36,462 nucleotides of DNA, from positions 1 through 36,462 of the forward strand of contig NZ_AJLN01000146.1 in assembly GCF_000317285.1 (NCBI RefSeq). Reading direction: 5' to 3'. Numbering within the stretch: the stretch's first letter is position 1; each line of letters starts with the position of its first letter. This DNA comes from Chlorogloeopsis fritschii PCC 6912 (lineage in GTDB: Bacteria; Cyanobacteriota; Cyanobacteriia; Cyanobacteriales; Nostocaceae). A program made the position numbers and the translations under genes. The notes under the pieces are model-generated. The model searched no databases. It was not told where the DNA came from and saw nothing but the letters and a program-made list of their open reading frames with translations. Shown one piece after another: positions 1-6,601 of this stretch.

Positions 1-103
1 TATGAACTCTATTCATGTTGTAGTTCTTAGAATATTAAACTAGATGATATTGAAATTTTGAGATTGTGAAGATAACGATCCAGAATTTAAAATCAACAAT
101 AAT

Positions 104-613
104 ATGCGACAGTCTGCTCTATTATTCGGTATCTACCTGACTACAGTTTGTCTGGTTCCATCTCATCCTTTATTAGCAGTAACTCCACCGATTCCTGTTG
201 CTTCCGACGCGCCTTTAGAATTAGATTTATTGACAAATCCAAAAGGCTCTGTCATTACAGCTAACACCATAAATCAAGGAGAAATAACTGTTCCTAGTTT
301 GTGGTGGGCGCAAGAAAATTCCGAAAATAAACTTTTAGATAACTGGATAGCATATCCAGCGAGCAACAACCAATCTGCGCGAGTAGATTTAGTTGTAAAT
401 CAACAAATTTGGAGTTTATTAGACTATCTGGAGCGTTACAACTTTGTGAATCGTCTAGGTAGTGTTGCACGAAATTACGGTTACAATATTCGGGTTTTTA
501 ATTATCAACAAGACCGTTTAGCAACCTACACTTGTATCTTTAACGCCAATCCAGCATTATGTAGGATAGAAATCGCGTCTCAAAATCAGTTTGGTTTGGG
601 GCGTTCGTTTTAA
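104..613 (+). CDS. Exported protein of unknown function
   Basis: The 169-residue protein starts with a plausible Sec signal peptide: basic Arg2, a hydrophobic stretch over about residues 5-25, and a likely cleavage site near the LLAVTPP segment. The mature part is polar and rich in Asn and Gln, with two Cys near the C-terminus (in the TYTCIF and ALCRIEI segments) that could form a disulfide in the periplasm. I recognise no catalytic motif. No strong ribosome binding site is visible before the ATG, but the signal peptide begins there and no better start exists. It is followed by repeat DNA and seems to be a single-gene unit. Export is inferred from the N-terminus; function is unknown. Confidence 0.6.
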   Translation: MRQSALLFGIYLTTVCLVPSHPLLAVTPPIPVASDAPLELDLLTNPKGSVITANTINQGEITVPSLWWAQENSENKLLDNWIAYPASNNQSARVDLVVNQQIWSLLDYLERYNFVNRLGSVARNYGYNIRVFNYQQDRLATYTCIFNANPALCRIEIASQNQFGLGRSF

Positions 614-660
614 CGGCAGGGATGAAAATAGTCTTACGACGCCAGTACACTAGCAATTTT

Positions 661-880
661 TGTAGGGTGGGCACTGGCTAACTTTCCTCAAACCTTTATT
701 GTTACGTTTTCGTAGGGTGGGCACTGGCTAACTTTCCTCAAATCCTTATTGTTACGTTTTTGTAGGGTGGGCACTGGCTAACTTTCCTCAAACCCTTATT
801 GTTACGTTTTCGTAGGGTGGGCACTGGCTAACTTTCCTCAAATCCTTATTGTTACGTTGTGGACAGTGCCCACCTTACAG
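661..880. repeat. Four 50-bp tandem repeats closed by an inverted copy of the unit start
   Basis: Four head-to-tail units of exactly 50 bp begin at 661, 711, 761 and 811, each starting with GTAGGGTGGGCACTGG after one variable base. Units 1/3 and 2/4 differ at a few positions (for example C or T before the GTAGGG and CAAACC versus CAAATCC). Right after the fourth unit, at 864-878, lies CAGTGCCCACCTTAC, a near-perfect reverse complement of the unit start, so any unit start can pair with it in a long hairpin. The ends resemble a dispersed palindromic element of cyanobacteria whose left half has been amplified. There are no spacers of the CRISPR type and no evident ORF. Confidence 0.85.
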
Positions 881-1044
881 TTATTGACAATGGTGCAGAA
901 TCTTAGAGAATGGACATCTTGCATCAGTTCTAACAATAGCCAAGGAATTAATTCCCTGGGTAATAGTACAAGTCCTCTCAAGAAGACTAAATTGCCAACT
1001 CAGTAAGGCTTTCAGCCCATTTGAATGGACTTAAGCTATTAGCT

Positions 1045-1060
1045 CAAAACTTTAGTTTTG
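1045..1060. other. Perfect short hairpin in intergenic region
   Basis: CAAAACT and AGTTTTG form a perfect 7-bp stem with a two-base loop. It could be the end of a terminator or a remnant of a mobile element. No gene ends directly upstream, so its role is unclear. The stretch 881-1125 around it shows no convincing coding potential. Confidence 0.4.
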
Positions 1061-1125
1061 GGCGGGTGAGAATGCAAGCTTGAGAATGGTACTGAACCAT
1101 ATTGCTGTATAAACACAACCTCCTG

Positions 1126-1356
1126 CATTGTTAATGTATCGGCTCGCATTGTTAATGCATCGGCATACATTGTTAATGCATCGGCTTGCATTGTTAATGT
1201 ATCGTCTCGCATTGTTAATGTATCGGCTCGCATTGTTAATGCATCGGCATACATTGTTAATGCATCGGCTCGCATTGTTAATGTATCGTCTCGCATTGTT
1301 AATGTATCGGCATACATTGTTAATGTATCGGCTCGCATTATTAATGCATCGACTTA
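1126..1356. repeat. Eleven tandem copies of a 21-bp repeat with a four-unit higher-order period
   Basis: Eleven 21-bp units start at 1126 and every 21 bp to 1336. All share CATTGTTAATG followed by T/C-ATCG and a variable last five bases (GCTCG, GCATA, GCTTG, TCTCG); the last unit is degenerate (CATTATTAATG). The variants come in the same order in units 1-4 and 5-8, so an 84-bp block (1126-1209) was duplicated to 1210-1293 with one base change. Because 21 is a multiple of 3 and the unit lacks stops in four frames, it creates heptapeptide-repeat ORFs on both strands (RADTLTM on minus, LLMYRLA on plus). None has a supported start or a non-repeat domain, so I call it non-coding repeat DNA. Confidence 0.85.
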
Positions 1357-1393
1357 CAAAAATAAGGCCGCTTACCGTAGGGTACACCGATAA

Positions 1394-1412
1394 ACACAGA
1401 TTTTATCTGTGT
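1394..1412. repeat. Hairpin with GTCCATCTGT-type dispersed repeat
   Basis: ACACAGAT, TTT, ATCTGTGT form a perfect 8-bp stem. It is followed by two direct copies of a TGTGTCCATC motif up to about 1433. This kind of CTGTGTCCATCCGTGG text is a common dispersed intergenic sequence in bacterial genomes. It could act as a structured leader before the gene at 1517, but nothing shows this directly. Confidence 0.4.
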
Positions 1413-1516
1413 CCATCTGTGTCCATCCGTGGTCGAATTATTTGAAAATAGAATGAGTACAAGAGGATGAATGCACAACTTTAGCCTTGCCACGTCAGTT
1501 TTTCAATGAGTTCTAT

Positions 1517-2308
1517 ATGTTATTAAGAATAGGAATATTTATTTTTTTACTTTTGTTACCTAGTTTAGTCAACGCTCAACCGCAAGATACTAAACTTATA
1601 CCTTTTTTTGATAATGAAGATAATCCAGTTCCTCTAAGGTTTCCTCCAAATCAACAGTTAGACATTTCACCACCACCACCAAAACTAAATGCTTTTGATG
1701 AAGCAGTTCTTAAAATTTGTGGTTCTATTGGTACTAGAGTCAATCCCAATCAATTTAAACAGCTTTTATCTTACTATCCAGATGTATTAGATAAACTTCA
1801 AAAAGTTAGTGGCGGCGAATTACGTTCGGGGCGGAGGGAAAACTCAGAATTTGTAGAAGATTTAACTAATATTTGGTTTAAAAGAAGGGGATTTGAACAC
1901 ATTTTTTGTGGCGAAATATATAACGAAAATGATATCGGTGGTTTGCATTTTTACGGCAGATATTTGCAGTTACAAAATCAAGGAATTGGTGGACGTCTTC
2001 CAAATAATCAAGCACGAGGAGAAGTAGTTCCCGGTGTAATTTATACAATGGGAGTCGTAATCAAACAGGGAAATCGTATAGTTCAAGACGAAATTAAAGG
2101 CTATGGTTACCTTAGCAACGCTCAAGAAATGCTTTTAGATGCAACTAAAATTTTTAAAATTCAGGGAAATAGGTCAGGAGCTTGTATTTATAATGTGCAG
2201 GATTGGGAAACTGGTAAAACTTTCCCCACCGTTTTTGTCAAGGAAAGACAGGCGATTATTACATTTTATCCTGATGCCACTCCCTCAGGAGAAGCTTGTA
2301 AAAGGTGA
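1517..2308 (+). CDS. Secreted EndoU-like endoribonuclease
   Basis: From the ATG at 1517 the protein has 263 residues and starts with a clear signal peptide (LLRIGIFIFLLLLPSLVNA, cut before QPQ). A TTG start at 1487 would add ten residues ahead of the signal peptide and is less likely. After a proline-rich linker comes an all-mixed domain whose C-terminal half carries the hallmarks of bacterial EndoU nucleases: GFEHIFCGE (His128), GGLHFYGRY (His144) and a downstream Lys in VVIKQGN (Lys183), matching the His/His/Lys catalytic set of the family. EndoU enzymes cut RNA at uridines and occur as secreted toxins and as free-standing cyanobacterial proteins. No immunity gene is recognisable beside it. 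Family assignment rests on motif memory, not an alignment; export is inferred. Confidence 0.65.
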   Translation: MLLRIGIFIFLLLLPSLVNAQPQDTKLIPFFDNEDNPVPLRFPPNQQLDISPPPPKLNAFDEAVLKICGSIGTRVNPNQFKQLLSYYPDVLDKLQKVSGGELRSGRRENSEFVEDLTNIWFKRRGFEHIFCGEIYNENDIGGLHFYGRYLQLQNQGIGGRLPNNQARGEVVPGVIYTMGVVIKQGNRIVQDEIKGYGYLSNAQEMLLDATKIFKIQGNRSGACIYNVQDWETGKTFPTVFVKERQAIITFYPDATPSGEACKR

Positions 2309-2314
2309 AGGGGA

Positions 2315-2446
2315 ATTAGGGGCTAGGGGCTAGGGGCTAGGGACTAGGGGCTAGGGGCTAAGGACTAGGGGCTAGGGACTAGGGGCTAGGGGCTAGGGAC
2401 TAGGGGCTAGGGCTAGGGGCTAGGGCTAGGGGCTAGGGGCTAGGGA
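2315..2446 (+). repeat. STRR heptamer array (GGGGCTA/GGGACTA)
   Basis: About 130 bp of nearly uninterrupted heptamers GGGGCTA, with GGGACTA variants and a few six-base units, begins just after the stop of the EndoU-like gene. Such short tandem heptanucleotide repeats are typical of heterocystous cyanobacteria. Read on the plus strand, it is a run of GGG/GGGG tracts separated by three-base CTA or ACTA loops, a strong G-quadruplex motif. Confidence 0.9.
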
Positions 2447-2455
2447 CAAAGGGAA

Positions 2456-2511
2456 GGACAAGGGGAGGGGGAGAGGGGGGGGAAACTTTCTCCGTGTCTG
2501 TCCCCATGTCC
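2456..2511. terminator. Possible bidirectional hairpin between convergent genes
   Basis: GGACAAGGGG (2456-2465) can pair with CCCCATGTCC (2502-2511), one mismatch in ten, across a purine-rich loop. It sits between the convergent ends of the EndoU-like gene and the porin gene, where a two-way terminator would be expected. No clear T-tract is present, so the call is tentative. Confidence 0.4.
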
Positions 2512-2536
2512 TCTTCTTCCCAATCCCCAATCATGA

Positions 2537-4090
2537 TCAAAAGCGAAAAGTTGTGCGAATTGTGCCGACATAAATTGTGTTGTTGTCGCGATCGTGTTCT
2601 GGGTTAGTAATTACCAATAGCCCTGGAGTAATAGCAATATTGTCGTTAACTTGGAAGCGGTAGAAGGCTTCTAAATGAAGAGCGGTGTCTTCATCTTTAT
2701 ATTTTTGAGTCGCAACCTCAAATTCATTGCCTGTCACTTTGGGTGGTTGCCCGATCGCTATTCCGGCAACGTTATTTTCTTTACCTAAATCGACAAAAGC
2801 TACAGTCAACGCCCAGTTAAAAATATCTGCGGTTGGGTTGTTGGGTAAATCTGTTGCTGTGGCACGGGTAAAGCCAGCCCAACCAGAGACGGTTAAGCGA
2901 TCGCTCACTGCAAAAGTTGATTCCAATCCGAATGAGTCTGCAATAATCGCATCACTGTTATCATCAAAAGGATCGTTGGCGCGACGGCTACCAGTTCCCG
3001 TGTCGAGGCTGTTGTACGAGTGGATGTAGGTAAAGCCAACTTTGAAGTCGTCAATAGGTTCGAGAGTTATTTGAGCGATCGCTCCATATTCTTCTCCACC
3101 AAACCCTACTTCCGGCTCGTTCACATCATCACTCAGATACCCCAAACTCAAGCTGATGGATTTACTCAAATCGTAAACTAGCCCGACTCCAGCACCTCCT
3201 CCTTGCCGATAAATCGGGTTGCGCTGGGCAAAACGGGAAATAGAACCACGACTGCTACCACTGAAAAAGGGATTGAGCGTGTCAGTAAAAAAATCATCTA
3301 GATCGCCACCCTCGGCTTCTAAATAAACCATAGCTTGTTCCCCAATCGGAAAGCGATATTCCACAGTGCTCAGTTCAAATTGGTTATCGCTGTCACTCTG
3401 AAAAGCTAGACGAGCCATATCAGTTTCCGTTGCATCATCTATTCCTGGGAGATTGCTTGCTTGGAGGCGAAGTCGGAGGCGATCTTTGCCAGTGAAACTC
3501 GTATCGAATGTTAGGCGCGTGCGATTGCTCAAGGTAAGATTGCTGTCGATGCGATCGCCACTGCCATCAGCTTTTTCACCACTGCCAACTCCAGAGACAG
3601 CAAAAAGAACTTCTCCCTCCAATTTAGTGGTTGTAGAAAACTGTTGCTGTTGGATTTTCTCGACGTGCTTTTCCAAATTATCTAATCGCCCTTGGAGAAC
3701 CTCTAGTTCTTTTGCAAACTCTGCTTGCAACCGCTTTATCGTTTCCAAGTCTTGCTGATGAACCAAATTCGTGGTTTTTGCGCTTGTCAGTTTGCTGATA
3801 TGGTTGATGGTTGTGGCAAGAACGGTAGCAAATTCATAGCGAGTCATTGTGCCATCAAAGTAGCCTGCAACCACACCATAACGCTCTACCAAAGATTTCA
3901 GAGATTGAAAAGCCCAGTCATGAGGTTGAATCTCTGCTAACTCAGAAACAGCATTAATATTGCTGTCAAAATATAGAGCAGGTGGAGCTTCATTACCAAA
4001 AGCCCTACCTGTAACTGCAAGGATGATTGTCAGGGCAAAGCTGAGATGGCAGACATTCCAGACATTTTGATACAGAACTTGCTTTTTCAT
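2537..4090 (-). CDS. SLH-domain OprB-type porin (cyanobacterial iron-uptake porin family)
   Basis: A 517-residue outer-membrane protein when started at the ATG at 4090, which has GGGGTGG just before it; a start at 4135 would overlap the upstream gene and lacks a ribosome binding site. Order: signal peptide (to about residue 32, GRAFG), one S-layer homology domain (about 52-100, with the DWAFQSLKSLVERYGV and TRYEFATVL segments), a coiled coil (about 105-155), then an OprB-like beta-barrel ending in TIRTTFRF with the C-terminal Phe typical of outer-membrane barrels. SLH porins of this kind are the main outer-membrane proteins of cyanobacteria: the SLH part binds peptidoglycan-linked polysaccharide and the barrel passes small solutes or iron. 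It follows the epimerase gene by 17 bp and is likely co-transcribed or just adjacent. Confidence 0.9.
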   Translation of the reverse strand: MKKQVLYQNVWNVCHLSFALTIILAVTGRAFGNEAPPALYFDSNINAVSELAEIQPHDWAFQSLKSLVERYGVVAGYFDGTMTRYEFATVLATTINHISKLTSAKTTNLVHQQDLETIKRLQAEFAKELEVLQGRLDNLEKHVEKIQQQQFSTTTKLEGEVLFAVSGVGSGEKADGSGDRIDSNLTLSNRTRLTFDTSFTGKDRLRLRLQASNLPGIDDATETDMARLAFQSDSDNQFELSTVEYRFPIGEQAMVYLEAEGGDLDDFFTDTLNPFFSGSSRGSISRFAQRNPIYRQGGGAGVGLVYDLSKSISLSLGYLSDDVNEPEVGFGGEEYGAIAQITLEPIDDFKVGFTYIHSYNSLDTGTGSRRANDPFDDNSDAIIADSFGLESTFAVSDRLTVSGWAGFTRATATDLPNNPTADIFNWALTVAFVDLGKENNVAGIAIGQPPKVTGNEFEVATQKYKDEDTALHLEAFYRFQVNDNIAITPGLLVITNPEHDRDNNTIYVGTIRTTFRF

Positions 4091-4107
4091 CCACCCCGGA
4101 ACGTTTT

Positions 4108-5097
4108 TTAATAACCGTAATAATCTCGATACCATTGCACAAAGCGCTCGATGCCCTCCTCAAGCGGAGTTCCGGGTTTAAAGCCTACATCTTGCATCAA
4201 GTCATCAACGTCAGCATAGGTAGAGTAAACGTCACCTGGCTGCATGGGTAGTAAGTTTTTTTTAGCTTGCTTACCCAGTGCTTTTTCGATCACTTCAATA
4301 AACGCCATTAACTCTACGGGGCTATTGTTACCAATATTGTAGAGCTTGTAGGGCGCTTTACTAATTAAAGTGTCTTGATGATCGGCTAAAGGTGGTTTGT
4401 GCATGACTCGCACTACCCCTTCAATTACATCATCAATGTAGGTAAAGTCCCTTTGCATATTGCCATAGTTATAAACATCTATTGGCTTGTTATTAGCTAC
4501 TGCCTGCACAAATTTGAAGTATGCCATATCGGGGCGTCCCCAGGGGCCGTACACTGTAAAAAAGCGTAATCCTGTAGTTGGCAAGTTGTATAGATGGCTG
4601 TAGGCATGAGCCATCAGTTCGTTGGCTTTTTTAGTAGCAGCGTAGAGTGAAATGGGATGATCGACGTTGTCGCTTGTAGCAAAAGGAACTTTTGTATTGG
4701 CACCGTAAACAGAACTGGAGGAGGCAAACACCAGGTGATTAACTTGGTGATGACGACAACCTTCTAGTATATTTAAAAACCCTGAGAGGTTACTGTCTGC
4801 GTAGGCAAAGGGATTTTGCAAAGAATAGCGAACTCCAGCTTGGGCTGCTAGATGTACTACACAGTCAAAAGTTTGGTTTTGAAATAGCTGAGTAATGCCA
4901 AGGCGATCGCTTAAATCCAGAAACTGAAAAGTGAAACCGGCTAGAGGTTCAAGTTGAGCCAAGCGAGCTTTTTTCAAGTTGACATCGTAATAGTCATTTA
5001 AATTGTCGATGCCATAAATCTGCATTCCTTCTGCTAAAAGACGCTGTGCCAAATGAAAACCAATAAAGCCAGCAACTCCAGTAACTAATATTTTCAT
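4108..5097 (-). CDS. UDP-glucuronate 4-epimerase-like SDR enzyme
   Basis: A 329-residue extended short-chain dehydrogenase/reductase. The NAD-binding GxxGxxG is at Gly7, Gly10 and Gly13, followed by the GIDNLNDYYD segment that is typical of UDP-glucuronate 4-epimerases (it replaces the DNL...S of GalE). The catalytic residues are visible: the SSSSV stretch at 126-130 and Tyr152/Lys156 (YAATK). The C-terminal substrate domain has GPWGRPDMAYFKF and DFTYIDD, both diagnostic. The expected reaction is interconversion of UDP-glucuronate and UDP-galacturonate, supplying a precursor for the glycan made by the nearby transferases. Length is normal for the family. Exact substrate is inferred from the LNDYYD and GRPDMA motifs. 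Confidence 0.85.
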   Translation of the reverse strand: MKILVTGVAGFIGFHLAQRLLAEGMQIYGIDNLNDYYDVNLKKARLAQLEPLAGFTFQFLDLSDRLGITQLFQNQTFDCVVHLAAQAGVRYSLQNPFAYADSNLSGFLNILEGCRHHQVNHLVFASSSSVYGANTKVPFATSDNVDHPISLYAATKKANELMAHAYSHLYNLPTTGLRFFTVYGPWGRPDMAYFKFVQAVANNKPIDVYNYGNMQRDFTYIDDVIEGVVRVMHKPPLADHQDTLISKAPYKLYNIGNNSPVELMAFIEVIEKALGKQAKKNLLPMQPGDVYSTYADVDDLMQDVGFKPGTPLEEGIERFVQWYRDYYGY

Positions 5098-5170
5098 AAG
5101 TTAGTAATTTTGAGACGGGCAAAAAGGAAGAATAATCACTAACTACTATCTACTATCTGAGTTGAAAATA

Positions 5171-5257
5171 GGGAACAGGGAACGGGGAACAGGGAACGGG
5201 GAACAGGGAACAGGGAACGGGGAATAGGGAACAGGGAACGGGGAACAGGGAACAGGG
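5171..5257 (+). repeat. STRR heptamer array (GGGAACA/GGGAACG)
   Basis: About a dozen heptamers alternate between GGGAACA and GGGAACG, with one GGGAATA. It lies between the histidine phosphatase and the epimerase. It is a different heptamer family from the GGGGCTA array at 2315, but again gives evenly spaced G-tracts on the plus strand. Confidence 0.85.
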
Positions 5258-5319
5258 AGGGGCAGGGGAGCTTCAGGGGCAGAGGAGGAGAATAGCTACT
5301 AACTACTATCCACTAACCA

Positions 5320-6543
5320 CTAACCACTAACCAATGACTCAGCAATATTCATGGCTTGCAGTACAGGAGTACGCATTGTCAGAGGATAGTAAAGAACGCT
5401 CAGGGTGTTGGGAACCAGTTGTAAGCACTCTAATGAAGTACCCAATACCTGAGCCAACATATTTTGGATAATGTAGACAGAAGCTACCACCAATGCAGTG
5501 ATAGGACGAGCGGAGTATGTCTCATTTGATGGGATTACGGTACGCTCTGATAAGAGCGTTTGCTGCCAAAGCTGCAGAAAGTCTTGCCGTAAAACTTGAA
5601 GCTCTACCGCTTTTGGATGATATTTAAGCAGTTGCTTGGCAGTTTGTTGAGAATAATCCAAATCGCTACTGAGACTAAAGTCAATCGGCACTGTCTGGAG
5701 GTGTTCAGCTAGTTTGTGAATTGAATGTGGAGCTTTTTCGTTAGCTGGTACTAAAAGAAGACGCAAACCTTGTTTACCATCCTTGAGCTTCGGAAGAACT
5801 TCACCCAAGTGGGTTGTGAGATTCATTGCTTCAAGTTGCGCTCGCTGATCATCTAACGTGGGAAATTTCAGAATGCTGATGCCGCAGTTTGATTGTTGGA
5901 GAACGTGGTATTGCTCGCATCCCATCGCGATCGCAGTACCAATTAACGCTCGAATTGTACCACCGTGACTAACAATCAGGATAGTTTTGCCGATGTGTAA
6001 CGGTAAGATTTCTCGCCAGAATTGACGGGCGCGATCGTACAAATCTAGTACGGGGAAACACTGCTTGGCAACTGCTATTCCTCCTGTTTCTAATTGCTTT
6101 TCCTGTTGCGGTTGTGCCATTTGAAACTCATGGGGACGTTCCTTCCAACAGCGATAGTCTTCTGCAAAGTGTTCTTGTACGTATTTGTACGTAAGTCCCT
6201 GCCATGCAGGCATATCGATTTCTTGGAGAAGAGGAGATGAATCAATGTGGGGCAAAAGAATTCTTTTGTATCTTTCTTGAAGCCCATCTAAAATCTCAAG
6301 CGTAGTTTCTATGGTTCGCAATAAAGGACTTGTATAAACTTTATCTACCTTCCAACCCCTCAGAGCAACACCAGTTTGGTAAGCATCGTTGCGCCCCTTC
6401 TCAGTCAAAACTGAGTCATTACAAATTCCCTGGTAACGTTTTTGAGCATTATAGGTGCTCTGAGCGTGACGTACCAAAATTACACGAGTTAAGCCACTTT
6501 GATTAAGAGGATGCGGGGAAAGATTTTCCCCACCTCCCCCCAT
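5320..6543 (-). CDS. Two-domain histidine phosphatase (phosphoglycerate mutase-like)
   Basis: The first domain opens with LVRHAQSTYNAQKRYQG, the phosphohistidine RH motif of the branch-1 histidine phosphatases. The partner motif IVSHGGTIRALIG follows about 210 residues later. A second, shorter domain after about residue 255 looks like a histidine phosphatase fold that lost its RHG motif (RLLLVPANEK stands in its place), so it is probably not catalytic. The open frame runs up to 6687, but that part overlaps the ABC transporter gene and G-rich repeat DNA. The ATG at 6543, preceded by AGGGGGAG, is my choice (407 residues). Which substrate it dephosphorylates is unknown; its place beside a sugar exporter suggests a sugar-phosphate or carrier phosphate. 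Confidence 0.8.
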   Translation of the reverse strand: MGGGGENLSPHPLNQSGLTRVILVRHAQSTYNAQKRYQGICNDSVLTEKGRNDAYQTGVALRGWKVDKVYTSPLLRTIETTLEILDGLQERYKRILLPHIDSSPLLQEIDMPAWQGLTYKYVQEHFAEDYRCWKERPHEFQMAQPQQEKQLETGGIAVAKQCFPVLDLYDRARQFWREILPLHIGKTILIVSHGGTIRALIGTAIAMGCEQYHVLQQSNCGISILKFPTLDDQRAQLEAMNLTTHLGEVLPKLKDGKQGLRLLLVPANEKAPHSIHKLAEHLQTVPIDFSLSSDLDYSQQTAKQLLKYHPKAVELQVLRQDFLQLWQQTLLSERTVIPSNETYSARPITALVVASVYIIQNMLAQVLGTSLECLQLVPNTLSVLYYPLTMRTPVLQAMNIAESLVSG

Positions 6544-6598
6544 CTCCCCCTCTCCCACTCCTCTTGTTAGTCCCCAATCCCCAATCCCTAATCCCTTA
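6519..6598 (-). repeat. STRR-like purine-rich repeat spanning the gene junction and the phosphatase start
   Basis: On the minus strand this is a run of GGGATTA/GGGATTG/GGGACTA-like heptamers followed by GGGAGAGGGGGAG and a GGGGAAA hairpin end. It fills the space between the ABC transporter stop (6602) and the phosphatase, and it encodes the first residues (MGGGGEN) if translation starts at 6543. The repeat therefore supplies both the ribosome binding site and the start of the protein. Confidence 0.65.
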
Positions 6599-6601
6599 TG
6601 A

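Noticed and set aside
661-1356. CRISPR array
   Set aside because: The repeats are directly adjacent with no unique spacers of similar length, and no cas genes are present.
1039-1445. Overlapping ORFs on both strands with heptapeptide repeats
   Set aside because: They arise only because the 21-bp repeat lacks stops in four frames; no ribosome binding site, no non-repeat domain, and no reason to prefer one strand.
2139-2333. Short ORF running from the EndoU-like gene into the STRR
   Set aside because: It is in another frame of the same gene and ends in repeat-coded residues.
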